NCBI GenBank assembly: GCA_025059205.1
Contig: JANXDS010000001.1
Span: 1 to 64,000, forward strand
DNA from: Aigarchaeota archaeon
Lineage (GTDB): Archaea > Thermoproteota > Nitrososphaeria_A > Caldarchaeales > Wolframiiraptoraceae
Direction: 5' to 3'
Length of the DNA: 64,000 nt
Part shown: piece by piece, positions 6,838 to 15,250 of the stretch
How the letters are laid out: each line of letters starts with the position of its first letter
Numbering within the stretch: the first letter of the stretch is position 1
Program-made: the position numbers and the translations under genes
The notes under the pieces: generated by a model
The model's database searches: none
What the model was told of the DNA's origin: nothing
Seen by the model: only the letters and a program-made list of their open reading frames with translations

Positions 6838-8445
6838 ATGTGGCGGGCGCAGTCCAGAAGTTGGAGGAAATGGTGGCAGGTATTAGCCGAGCTAAAGCAG
6901 CAAGAGGTCTTGGAGAGATATAGGGCGACTATCGAGTATGTTGCTGAGAAACTCTCAACTATAGCCGGAGTGTCCCATAAGTTTGCCAGCATGCTCCGTA
7001 GGATAACACCGAAAGACCATGCCGAACTTAGAGCACTCGACAACCTCTACCAACGAATCAAGGACTACTCAATCGACGAGCTGAGGTGCCCTGATGTTTT
7101 TTGCAAAGTTTTTTTGAAGTTCAATCCAACGTCATATCAACTAAAGCTCATAGCAGACCAGTCTAAGAGAATCGCTGTTATGGGTTGTCGTCAGTCTGGA
7201 AAGTCTTTCGCACTGGCAGCTAAGGCAATCCTGTTCTGCATAACGCATCCTGGCTCAAAGGCCATTTACTGCGCCCCAAGCTTCAGACAATCGAAGACGT
7301 CTTTCCGCAAAATCAAGGAACATCTGGCAACGCTGGACCTAGCTGTACGTAAGGCTTGGGTTTTTGATGAACTGAAGACAAAGGTCAGGTTCACGAACGG
7401 GAGCGAGGTCGAGGCATTTCCGTATGCCCTCGAGCGCTTAAGGGGCGAGACCTGCGACTTCATACTCGTTGATGAAGCTGCCTTCATTCCCGATGACGAG
7501 GAACTCTTCGAAGGTGTGTTAAAACCCATGCTAGCCACGCGTTGGGAAAAGGGTGCTCAGTTGATAGCCTGCTCAACGCCCTGGGGCATGAACAATTACT
7601 TCTACAGGATCTTTAAAGATCCACACTTAGCGCCGGAGTGGAGTCATCAAGTCTGGACCTGGCGTGAGGCTGTAGCCGAAGGAGTCATACCTATGAGCTT
7701 CATCGAGAGCGAGATGCAGACCAAAGATATGAACTTCTTCAAGCGTGAGTACGAGGTCGAGTTTGTATCAGATGATGGTAGCTGGTTGACGCAGGATTTG
7801 ATAAACTGCTGCTTGGATGCGGACGAGCGTTTCTGGGAATTCGAAGAGTACCACACGGGCGAATTTTACATGGGTCTCGATTTAGGCAAGAAAGTCGATT
7901 ACTCAGTACTGGCGGTTGTCGAGAAGCTCGGCGAGGAGCTTTACGTTAGACACGTAAAAGTTTGGCCGCTTGAAACACCTTACTCTGCTGTTATAGGTTA
8001 CGTGAAGGTGCTTTCAGAGAGGTGGCGTTCGCCTTACAGGATTCTGGTCGATCAGACAGGAGTCGGTGAGTACGTTGCAGAGGATATGTTAAACGTTCGC
8101 GTACCGAACCTTGAGGGTATAATCTTGACGGGTCCGAAGAAGGTTGAGATAGCTGGCTACTTTAAGCAAAAGATGCAGGAAGGGTGCAAGCAGGATAGCA
8201 AGGGAAAGTGGTCTGGCACCTCTCGATTACACATACCATACCCAGAAGACTCCGACCTCGTGAGAAGGATTATCGCTGAGCTGAACGTGGAGAAATACAC
8301 ATTGACGAAAGACGGAAGCATAAAGTTCTATCATCCGGATGGTACCCACGACGACGTTTTCTGGAGCCTTGCCTTAGCGATTTATGCGAGCAGAAGCTCC
8401 AACGGAATAAGCATAACGCCACTTACTACGAGGAAGAATTTTTAA
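6838..8445 (+). CDS. terL: Terminase large subunit (packaging ATPase-nuclease)
   Basis: 535 residues, normal family length. The ATPase domain has Walker A GCRQSGKS (116-123), Walker B FILVDEAAF with acidic D212-E213, and the coupling STP motif (246-248). The RNase H-like nuclease has GLDLGKKVDYS (D348, D354), DQTG (D405) and HDDVFWSLALAIYA (D505/D506). The enzyme translocates viral DNA into proheads and cuts the concatemer. It is the strongest evidence for a tailed virus. All catalytic positions appear intact. It is the last viral gene before the chromosomal genes; the downstream 86 bp hold no ORF. Confidence 0.95.
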   Translation: MWRAQSRSWRKWWQVLAELKQQEVLERYRATIEYVAEKLSTIAGVSHKFASMLRRITPKDHAELRALDNLYQRIKDYSIDELRCPDVFCKVFLKFNPTSYQLKLIADQSKRIAVMGCRQSGKSFALAAKAILFCITHPGSKAIYCAPSFRQSKTSFRKIKEHLATLDLAVRKAWVFDELKTKVRFTNGSEVEAFPYALERLRGETCDFILVDEAAFIPDDEELFEGVLKPMLATRWEKGAQLIACSTPWGMNNYFYRIFKDPHLAPEWSHQVWTWREAVAEGVIPMSFIESEMQTKDMNFFKREYEVEFVSDDGSWLTQDLINCCLDADERFWEFEEYHTGEFYMGLDLGKKVDYSVLAVVEKLGEELYVRHVKVWPLETPYSAVIGYVKVLSERWRSPYRILVDQTGVGEYVAEDMLNVRVPNLEGIILTGPKKVEIAGYFKQKMQEGCKQDSKGKWSGTSRLHIPYPEDSDLVRRIIAELNVEKYTLTKDGSIKFYHPDGTHDDVFWSLALAIYASRSSNGISITPLTTRKNF

Positions 8446-8531
8446 TTCCGGCGATCGGTGACTTATAGCGCCCCTCAACAAGGAACCGCAAAAAATATGT
8501 TGTAGAAAAAAAGAATTAAGATATCGATAAC

Positions 8532-9692
8532 CTACATCAAACCGATTTGCTCTGCTATCAGTTGTGAGATGTCAACGATTCTTCTACCGTTTTGTTGCGA
8601 AGATGCGGCCTGCAATAAGTTTTGAATACACGTTGGGCATGCCGACGTTATTATTTCTGCCTTCGTAGATGTAAGCATATCGTACCTCCTTTTGGATATG
8701 AACCCCGATATCGATGGATAATTGGCCTTCAGTAGGCCTCCTCCACCGCAGCAACAAGAGTATACGTCGCTATATTCTGGATACACCGGATTCGCTATGC
8801 TACTTAGTATGTTCCTAGGCTCCTTTATAATCCCGCCCGCCCTAGAAAGCTCGCATGGGTCGTGATACGTTATTATTGTATCAAGCCTCGGCACCTTTAA
8901 CCTCTCCTTCTTGATGTAATTCTCAAGAAATTCCACGAAGTGGAGTACCTCGAAGTTAGGCCTCCTACCAAGCAGCTTCGGATACTCGTGCTTCAAAGCT
9001 AAGTAGCATCCCGGGCACCCGGTAATTACCCTCTTGGGACTTACCGAAGATATTTCCTTAACGTTGTGCTCTGCAAGGGTTTTCGCTTCTTTTAATGCGC
9101 CTGCGAGGACAAGCGGATGTCCACAACACCATTCATCCTTCAATACCGTCCAATCTTCATTCAGATGATTCAATATACCCGTCACGGCCTGTGCAATCGT
9201 CTGTACCATCCCTGAAAACGATGTTATACAACCTACAAAGTATACTGTGTCCGCCGAGTCTTTGACTTTGACATCAGCATCGGTATACATTACCCAATCA
9301 TTCCTAGATGCGTTATCCATGCTGTAAACGTTCTTGAACTCAAGTATCGTATTCAAGAGCCTTTTTGTAGACTCAGGAACTATGCCGAGCTCAAAAAGTT
9401 TCTGCCTCGCCAGTAACGATATCTCTCCTATGTTTATGCCCTGAGGACATTTGTATGCACAAGAGTAGCACGTAGAGCATTTGTAGAATTTCTCGGATAG
9501 CCTAAGCGTTGGTTGTAACCCTTCTGTCATAAGTGCCAAGAAAAGCGTTTTACGTCCGCGCGGACTAACGGATTCGTCGTAGTTTTCCGCCTCTACAACC
9601 GGACATACTGAGCGACAAAAGCCGCAATGTTCACAAAAATTAAGTTTCTTAAGTGCGTCCTCCACAGTAATTTCAAAAGGCAAATCTGTCAC
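8532..9692 (-). CDS. HdrD/GlcF-like iron-sulfur oxidoreductase subunit
   Basis: 386 residues. Two ferredoxin-type 4Fe-4S motifs: CxxCxxCxxxCP at C20-C30 and at C72-C82. The C-terminal half has two CCG-type domains, with EWCCGHP and later SCCCGGGG. This layout belongs to HdrD, GlcF and LutA-like proteins, which pass electrons between a flavoprotein partner and another carrier. No FAD-containing GlcD or HdrA gene is adjacent, so substrate is unknown. The 3' end abuts the provirus boundary. It is followed downstream on its own strand only by viral DNA. Confidence 0.8.
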   Translation of the reverse strand: MTDLPFEITVEDALKKLNFCEHCGFCRSVCPVVEAENYDESVSPRGRKTLFLALMTEGLQPTLRLSEKFYKCSTCYSCAYKCPQGINIGEISLLARQKLFELGIVPESTKRLLNTILEFKNVYSMDNASRNDWVMYTDADVKVKDSADTVYFVGCITSFSGMVQTIAQAVTGILNHLNEDWTVLKDEWCCGHPLVLAGALKEAKTLAEHNVKEISSVSPKRVITGCPGCYLALKHEYPKLLGRRPNFEVLHFVEFLENYIKKERLKVPRLDTIITYHDPCELSRAGGIIKEPRNILSSIANPVYPEYSDVYSCCCGGGGLLKANYPSISGFISKRRYDMLTSTKAEIITSACPTCIQNLLQAASSQQNGRRIVDISQLIAEQIGLM

Positions 9693-9713
9693 CTGTGTTA
9701 CTAGTAAAATTTT

Positions 9714-10997
9714 CTACCTAATTAATTTACCTTGCTTTGTTAAGCGGCCTATTAACACCGAAAAAGCGAACGACGCCGCGAACGAAGGAAGGCTCGCGCC
9801 CAGATCCGGCATAAATCTTGCGATAACGGCGTAAACTGCTATACCGAGGAACCAGGCCAGCATGTTGTCTAACCTCACGGTCTTAGCCTTCTCATAAAAC
9901 TCCTCCAGCGCGACCGAATGCCGGCTCCTGTTCACGAAGAACTCGGCTGAGACAACGCCAAGGAGCGGAACGAATAGGGCACCTATCATAAGCAGAAAGC
10001 CCTCGTACTCCGCGAGAGGAACGCTCATGGCTAACGCTATTCCGATGCCCGTCACGAGGACTATAAACTTCCACTGCCTGGTTTTCGGGAAGATGTTCTG
10101 GAACGAGACGGCAGACGAGTATATATCGGCAAAGCAGTTATCAGTCTCATCAACCAGTATAAGCACCAACGCAACTCCTCCGAAGAATAGGGCAGCTATA
10201 GATGCCACAATGTCCCTTATGCCCAGAAGCATGATTAAAGCAGCTCCCAAGACGTAAAACCATGTGTTGGATACCGTATATCCGGCGACCGTTCCGATAA
10301 ACGCTGACTTAGGCCTCTTAGCAAACCTATTGAAGTCGGATATCAATGGCCACCATGATATTGGCATGACTATAACCAGGTCCAAAGCATGGAGCAAAGA
10401 TGTAGAACCGCCACCACTCTGAAACACCCAACTCCAGAAGTCGCCGGAAGTGAACACATGATAGGTTATCCAAATAGTCGAGCCGTAGACTAACCATATC
10501 GCGACCCTCTCCAGCCACTTCCTCACGACAACTAAAGGTCCGCCGAGTGCAAGCATCATACACCAGACGCCGAAGAATAAGACCCAGAAGACGTACGACG
10601 TAGGACCAAGTACGTTCGAAGTTAGCAGTGTAGCCGCCTTTGCCATTATCATGAGCTCGAATGCCGTCCAGCCTATCAACTGCACGATGTTGAGGGCCGT
10701 CGGAAGGTACGATGCCCTAATACCAAGTACGGGCCTTAGGCTTACCATCGTAGGTACACCATATCTGCTACCTATAACTCCCGGAAGCGCTAGCATGACG
10801 CTGCCTATTATAGAGCCGATTATTGACACGAAGAGCACCTCGAAGAACGAGAGCCCCTCTAGTAGCGAGCCAGCTAATAGGACGAGTAGTCCGACGCCCA
10901 GGCTCGACCAGAGGACGAAGTAATCCAAGAATCCGAGAACCTTTACATCCTTAGGTACGGGCTCGGCTCCCCATTCAGGCGGGAGCTTGATCTTCAT
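9714..10997 (-). CDS. NCS1-family nucleobase/HMP permease (CytX-like)
   Basis: 427 residues with about 12 hydrophobic segments. The segment IVMPISWWPLISDFNRFAKRPK, split over residues about 207-229, is the signature seen in CytX-type members of the NCS1 nucleobase:cation symporters, often linked to hydroxymethylpyrimidine uptake for thiamine. A TATA-like element (TTTATAAT on this strand, near 11,030) lies about 30 nt before the start. The substrate is inferred from family resemblance; cytosine or purine uptake is an alternative. No thiamin riboswitch pattern was seen in the short upstream region. Confidence 0.75.
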   Translation of the reverse strand: MKIKLPPEWGAEPVPKDVKVLGFLDYFVLWSSLGVGLLVLLAGSLLEGLSFFEVLFVSIIGSIIGSVMLALPGVIGSRYGVPTMVSLRPVLGIRASYLPTALNIVQLIGWTAFELMIMAKAATLLTSNVLGPTSYVFWVLFFGVWCMMLALGGPLVVVRKWLERVAIWLVYGSTIWITYHVFTSGDFWSWVFQSGGGSTSLLHALDLVIVMPISWWPLISDFNRFAKRPKSAFIGTVAGYTVSNTWFYVLGAALIMLLGIRDIVASIAALFFGGVALVLILVDETDNCFADIYSSAVSFQNIFPKTRQWKFIVLVTGIGIALAMSVPLAEYEGFLLMIGALFVPLLGVVSAEFFVNRSRHSVALEEFYEKAKTVRLDNMLAWFLGIAVYAVIARFMPDLGASLPSFAASFAFSVLIGRLTKQGKLIR

Positions 10998-11106
10998 AGC
11001 CTTTCAGCGAAAGTGCTACCACGGGATTATTATAAACATTTTAACAAGCGACTTATCGTAAACGCTCTGTTTGAAACTCGACCTAGGTTATGTTAGATTG
11101 GACCCT

Positions 11107-11679
11107 TCACTCAACCTTAATACTAACACCTTTCGGTTTAGTCTTCCTCTTGTTGAGGACGACTTCCAGTACGCCGTTCTTGTAGGTAGCCTTCGCGCCC
11201 TCTGACTCAACCTCCTCCGGAAGCTCAACCTCTTTGTAGTACTTCCTCTCGGGCGTGTCTACTTTTATCGTCAACATCTTCTCGGTAACGCTTAACTGTA
11301 TGTCGTTCTTTTCAACACCTGGTAACTCGGCTACCACTCTTATCACGTTCTCCTCGGGTATGACATCGACCAGGGGTTCCCTCTCACCCTTGAGCTCTAA
11401 CGGTCTTCTACCGAGCCTAGGCTTTACGTTGCCAAACTCCCTTATGACGGGCCTTCCGTCAGGTCCTATTGTTATCGAGTAACCGTAGACGAACGGTCCG
11501 ATGATTCTTTCCACGCCTCTCTCAGTTTTCCTCTCTTTTACGAGCTCCTTGGGAACCATTTCCTCGATTCTCCTGAATTCCTCCTCAAATTCTCTGAAGA
11601 AATCCTCCCAGTACTTCTCGAAAAAGCTGAAGGGAAAGCGTCTAAACCTTCGGAAAAATTCGTCCCACTCATTCGACAA
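11107..11679 (-). CDS. Small heat shock protein, Hsp20/alpha-crystallin family
   Basis: 190 residues. The N-terminal arm is Phe/Glu/Arg-rich (FFRRFRRFPFSFFEKY). The alpha-crystallin domain covers about residues 100-180, with VVAELPGVEKNDIQL and the family's ATYKNGVLEVVL. The C-terminal SIKVE provides an IxV-type anchor for oligomer assembly. It is an ATP-independent holdase that protects unfolded proteins. The start is TTG, supported by AGGTGA seven bases upstream, one of the clearest ribosome sites in the window. A TATA-like AT-rich element lies farther upstream near 11,720. Confidence 0.92.
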   Translation of the reverse strand: MSNEWDEFFRRFRRFPFSFFEKYWEDFFREFEEEFRRIEEMVPKELVKERKTERGVERIIGPFVYGYSITIGPDGRPVIREFGNVKPRLGRRPLELKGEREPLVDVIPEENVIRVVAELPGVEKNDIQLSVTEKMLTIKVDTPERKYYKEVELPEEVESEGAKATYKNGVLEVVLNKRKTKPKGVSIKVE

Positions 11680-11748
11680 AAAAAATCACCTTTAACTTAG
11701 TCAAGCTATTACCCATTAATAAATTTTTAACCTGAGGCGCGGAAATGC

Positions 11749-12774
11749 CTAACCCTTGCTACTCGTCGCCTTAGAGAAGAATATGTTGAGGATGTCGGTC
11801 ATTCTGACCTCTACACCAAACCGCTCCTCTTCACGCTTCATGTATCGAAATACTCTGAGCAGCTTCGGGAAGTCTCTGAAAAAGCTAAACCTACCGCGTA
11901 TCTTATCCGCTACGACGTCAAAAACCTCCTTATAAGGAGAGAACCTTTTCAAGACTTCCGCGGTGTATGCTTCCAGATCTTGGACGTTCTTCAAGAAGAT
12001 CTCAGCACACAGAAGGCTCGATGTTATCCCTTCGCCTAACGCGGAAAAAACGGTCCCTATGCTCTCACCGACACCGACGATCTTTCCGGCGTAGAAAGGC
12101 TGGCACATAGGCGGGGGCGTTATCCTAAGAGGTCTACCAACTCTTTTGACTATTTCGCCTCCATGCTCCCGCATGAATGCGTCCAAGAAGTATCTTTGCC
12201 TTCCAAAGTAGTCTCCGCAGCCAACGTGTGCATAGGAGTCGCCGAGTGGGAAGAACCATAGGTAGCCAGCCCTCATAGGCTTTATGTAGAAGTCGTCTAT
12301 CGGCATCTTGTCGTACTTCACCTTGTATTCTAGTGTGTGGACTACGTACTCTTTGGTGATCTTTGGTAGAAGCGTCCTCGGGAATCCAGTAGAGTCTACT
12401 ATAATGTCGTAATCATCGCCGAGCTGCTCAGCGCTCTTTATATGAACGCCGAACTTCACGTCATATCCGTCCACCAAGTCCCTTTCGAGGGACAACTTGT
12501 CGAACGTGCATAGGCCCTTGAGCTTTATCCAGAAGCGCGAGTTTCCGAGGTCGACGCACATCTCTTTGCCCTTGTACAGGACATAATCTTCGAAATTCAG
12601 GCCGGTGGGTGAGATGAGCTTTCGCATCTCGCTGATGGAGGTAGCCCATGCACAAGGTGGGTAAAAGTTCGAGTAGTCACACCTTTCAAACCCTACGACC
12701 TTGTATTCATTCGACAGCCTGGAGACAAGATAAGAACCTGACACACCAAGGCCGACTATGGCAATCTTACGCAT
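11749..12774 (-). CDS. Geranylgeranyl reductase-like FAD oxidoreductase
   Basis: 341 residues. The N-terminus IAIVGLGVSGSYL (residues 4-16) is an FAD-binding Rossmann motif, and GERIxG-like features continue at VGVGESIGTVFSALGEGI, the second FAD motif of the p-hydroxybenzoate hydroxylase-like superfamily that includes geranylgeranyl reductases. The PPCAW segment is where archaeal GGRs carry a conserved Cys. Family members saturate the isoprenoid chains of membrane lipids, but others act on different substrates. A TATA element (TTTATTAAAA, near 12,805 on this strand) lies 25-30 nt before the ATG, so it is likely leaderless. Confidence 0.7.
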   Translation of the reverse strand: MRKIAIVGLGVSGSYLVSRLSNEYKVVGFERCDYSNFYPPCAWATSISEMRKLISPTGLNFEDYVLYKGKEMCVDLGNSRFWIKLKGLCTFDKLSLERDLVDGYDVKFGVHIKSAEQLGDDYDIIVDSTGFPRTLLPKITKEYVVHTLEYKVKYDKMPIDDFYIKPMRAGYLWFFPLGDSYAHVGCGDYFGRQRYFLDAFMREHGGEIVKRVGRPLRITPPPMCQPFYAGKIVGVGESIGTVFSALGEGITSSLLCAEIFLKNVQDLEAYTAEVLKRFSPYKEVFDVVADKIRGRFSFFRDFPKLLRVFRYMKREEERFGVEVRMTDILNIFFSKATSSKG

Positions 12775-12871
12775 GTTCCAGTAAAATTTCCGTTTTAAAT
12801 TTTTTAATAAACCTTAACGACGTAAAACATTTTAATAGACGAACTCCGAAGTTACCATTAGAGCCGTATGC

Positions 12872-12958
12872 GGGCCCGTAGCTCAGCATGGTTAGAGCGG
12901 CAGTGATCGGCCGAGGCTCATAACCTGTAGGTCCTGGGTTCGAGTCCCAGCGGGCCCA
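12872..12958 (+). tRNA. tRNA with CAT anticodon (Ile2 or elongator Met), 12-nt intron
   Basis: Acceptor GGGCCCG pairs with CGGGCCC; D stem GCTC/GAGC; T arm CTGGG-TTCGAGT-CCCAG; anticodon CAT at 12919-12921 in loop CTCATAA. CCA is not encoded. The 5' anticodon-stem strand is interrupted: removing 12 nt (about 12903-12914, edges ambiguous by one base either side) restores GCAGG pairing with CCTGT. A GAG bulge beside a GAGC/GCTC helix offers a relaxed splice motif. The GGGCCCG acceptor is common in archaeal tRNA-Ile, so agmatidine-modified tRNA-Ile2 is as likely as Met; the initiator is unlikely. A TATA-like TTTAATAG lies at 12831-12838. Confidence 0.88.
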
Positions 12959-13030
12959 TAATTTTACCACTTCAAATTTAGAGGGTATAGTGTATGCTTT
13001 TTAATGCCGTTAATGCATAACCTACGTTGT

Positions 13031-13795
13031 ATGGGATGTCGCGTTTTCGTGGGATGCTGCGGCTGGGCTATAAAGGGCGGCAAGCAGGCATACTATAGCG
13101 CTCTCAAGACGATAGAACTCCAAGAGACCTTTTACAAGCTGCCTAAGCTAGATACTGTGAGGAAATGGAAAGAGTCAGCACCAAAGGACTTCGTCTTCAA
13201 CATGAAGGCTTGGCAGGCGGTGACGCACCCTCCGAGCAGCCCGACGTGGAGAAGAGCCGGTATCAGAGTCCCAGAGGGTTTAAAGGAAAATTATGGGAAC
13301 CTGAAGCCTACGAGGGAAAATTTCGAAGCCTGGAACAAGACCGTCGAGGTGGCGAAGGCTATCGGAGCGGCGGTCGTAGTAATACAGACACCTTCCTCGT
13401 TCGGCTATACCGAGAAGAACTTCGAGAACGTTGACAAGTTCTTCAGCGAGATACGGTATGAAAGCTTCGAGGTAGGCTGGGAGCCGAGAGGTATTTGGCG
13501 CGAGAAGCCAGATGCGGTAAAGGAGATCTGTGAAAGGCACGGCTTGGTGCATGTGACGGATGTATTCCGTTGGAGGCCTGTACACAAACACAATACGTTC
13601 TACACAAGGTTGCACGGCATAGGTAGCGGCGAAGTGAACTACTCGTACAAGTATACAGACGACGACTTGGCCAAGCTGAGGCATATCGTTGTAGAAGAAT
13701 CGGAGGGCAGGGATACATGCTACGTGTTGTTCAACAACATTTCGATGGCCGAAGACGCTCTGAGGTTTAAGCGACTCTTAGAAGCATTTATTTAG
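13031..13795 (+). CDS. DUF72 (YecE-like) protein
   Basis: 254 residues from ATG 13031. An in-frame ATG at 13004 is disfavoured because a TATA-like element (CTTTTTAAT, 12997-13005) overlaps it and is about 26 nt before 13031. DUF72 features are present: an N-terminal VFVGCCGWAI, the ELQETFYKLP segment, FVFNMKAWQAVTH, the GVIQTP-like VVVIQTPSSFG, and VGWEPRG. The fold is a TIM-barrel-like one. Biochemical role is not established; links to nucleic acid processing have been suggested. It precedes the RPA-like gene by about 30 nt, so the two may be cotranscribed. Confidence 0.85.
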   Translation: MGCRVFVGCCGWAIKGGKQAYYSALKTIELQETFYKLPKLDTVRKWKESAPKDFVFNMKAWQAVTHPPSSPTWRRAGIRVPEGLKENYGNLKPTRENFEAWNKTVEVAKAIGAAVVVIQTPSSFGYTEKNFENVDKFFSEIRYESFEVGWEPRGIWREKPDAVKEICERHGLVHVTDVFRWRPVHKHNTFYTRLHGIGSGEVNYSYKYTDDDLAKLRHIVVEESEGRDTCYVLFNNISMAEDALRFKRLLEAFI

Positions 13796-13828
13796 CCGCA
13801 TACATGCTCTAATTGAAGGCAAGGACTA

Positions 13829-15250
13829 ATGGCCGAGTACGAAGACTTAGTTAAAAGGATACTGAGAAGAAGGCCGGAGCTTTCTGAAGAAGAATTAGAG
13901 AAGAAGATCGAAGAGAAGTTGAGAAGCTCGCCTATGCTTAGCAAGCTTGGAGCGTTGTTGCTCTTAGCAGATGAGTTAGGCGTCCTAGAAACATCAGAAT
14001 ACTCTACACGACCGTTCGACGTAAGCGAGTTTACAAAGATATCTTCACTAGTCTCAGGACTGAACGACGTCTCGCTCTACGTAAGGATCATAGCGGTCTC
14101 CCCCCTCGTCATGCTAAACGGTAAAGCCGTCTTAAGGATGAAGGTTGGTGACGAAACAGGCAAGGCATCGACCGTCGCATGGGAACAGAAGGCGGAGGAG
14201 CTAGCGAGCGTAGGACTCTCCCCTGGCATGGTTGTCGTGATTTTGCATGCGTATACAAGGAGCGGTCCTGATGGCAAACCCGAGATACATATAGGAAGGA
14301 ACACATCGATAAATATCGTTGAGGACACGGGGATTCTGCCACGCGTCGAGAGTTTCTTCATTCCGGCAAGCAAGGCTTCGACAACTGAAACGTTTGACAT
14401 AAGAGGCACACTTGTCATGGTTAGCGAGCTAAGGTCCATCCAGACAAATTCTGGTACGGTGAATATGGTCGAGGCACTTTTGGCCGACGAATATGGCGAG
14501 ACTGTCTTGGTAGCGTGGAGGGATAAGGTGGAGTTAATAACAAGCTCCACGCCCGGGACCGAGCTTATGCTAACCGACGTTAAGTTCAGGGGAGGCCAGC
14601 TCCAGACGACCGCTAGGACGTGTATCGCCAAGACAACCAAAAGTAAGCTAGACCTATCGAGGTTAATGACAGAATCCAAGAAGTTGATGAACAATAAGAT
14701 TCTCAGAGTACTCGATGTGATCGAGCAACAAGAACGCGTAACGTTAATTGTATCCGATGGTGTATGGATCTACAGACTTCCGAGCAGCTCTTTGGTTGGT
14801 GTCAAAATTAGGGAAGGCGATGCTGTTAGAGTAGTCAAGGGCTTCGTATCGGAGAGGAATGGCAGAAAGATCATCTCAACGTCAGAGTATGGAATAGTGG
14901 CAACGACTGATGAGGATGCAAGAAAAGTTCCGATGGTTGATAGAAGGAGGAGCCTCACTGAGATAAATGGTGAAGAATCCGACATAATAGTAGAGGGCAT
15001 ACTGCACACGAAGACTCCGCTGGGATTAGTCGAGACAAAGTTCGGCAAGGCCGAAAAGATAAGCTTCTGGTTGAGGGACGGTGAGACCACAGTGCTCTGC
15101 TCTGCATGGAGATCTAAGGCTAAGGAGATAGACTCCATACCGATAGGCAAGCGGGTTCAGCTACGCTGGGTCAGAGTCAGACGGAACGTCTTCGGCGAGT
15201 TGGAGATATCTGCCGAAAGGGATACGAAGGTGGTCGTGCTGGAAACATGA
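13829..15250 (+). CDS. Replication factor A-like ssDNA-binding protein (multiple OB folds)
   Basis: 473 residues. After an N-terminal helical region (ELSEEELEKKIEEKL, about 18-32) come several OB-fold units, recognisable by repeated patterns such as LRMKVGDETGKASTVAWEQKA split across residues 103-123, then EALLADEYGETVLVAWRDK, and near the C-terminus SFWLRDGETTVLCSAWRSK. The repeated 'DG/DEYGE..V.W' pattern is typical of archaeal RPA1. It protects ssDNA in replication, repair and recombination. No zinc-finger cysteine cluster is seen, unlike some euryarchaeal RPAs. Its stop overlaps the next start by four bases, coupling it to hexulose-phosphate synthase. Confidence 0.85.
   Translation: MAEYEDLVKRILRRRPELSEEELEKKIEEKLRSSPMLSKLGALLLLADELGVLETSEYSTRPFDVSEFTKISSLVSGLNDVSLYVRIIAVSPLVMLNGKAVLRMKVGDETGKASTVAWEQKAEELASVGLSPGMVVVILHAYTRSGPDGKPEIHIGRNTSINIVEDTGILPRVESFFIPASKASTTETFDIRGTLVMVSELRSIQTNSGTVNMVEALLADEYGETVLVAWRDKVELITSSTPGTELMLTDVKFRGGQLQTTARTCIAKTTKSKLDLSRLMTESKKLMNNKILRVLDVIEQQERVTLIVSDGVWIYRLPSSSLVGVKIREGDAVRVVKGFVSERNGRKIISTSEYGIVATTDEDARKVPMVDRRRSLTEINGEESDIIVEGILHTKTPLGLVETKFGKAEKISFWLRDGETTVLCSAWRSKAKEIDSIPIGKRVQLRWVRVRRNVFGELEISAERDTKVVVLET

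Larger units (their letters stand above)
1..8500. mobile_element. Right-hand portion of a tailed-virus (Caudoviricetes-like) provirus
   Basis: A run of virion-morphogenesis genes: tape measure, gp10-like, tail-assembly-chaperone-like overlapping ORFs, tail tube, tail-terminator-like, gp6-like connector, small and large terminase. The large terminase carries ATPase and nuclease motifs, which makes the viral assignment firm. Chromosomal metabolic genes start at 8,532, so the host boundary lies between 8,446 and 8,531. The left end is outside the window. No portal, prohead protease, major capsid protein or integrase is seen. The tail genes run leftward and the connector/terminase genes rightward from a shared spacer near 4,870. 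The exact right boundary is inferred from gene content only; no att repeat could be identified. Confidence 0.85.

Noticed and set aside
6831-6923. A 30-codon ORF at the start of the large terminase, in another frame
   Set aside because: It lies entirely within the terminase N-terminal coding region apart from seven bases and has no recognisable features.
10998-11106. Possible thiamin riboswitch before the CytX-like permease
   Set aside because: No TPP-aptamer consensus is seen, and a TATA box lies about 30 nt before the start, leaving no room for a leader.
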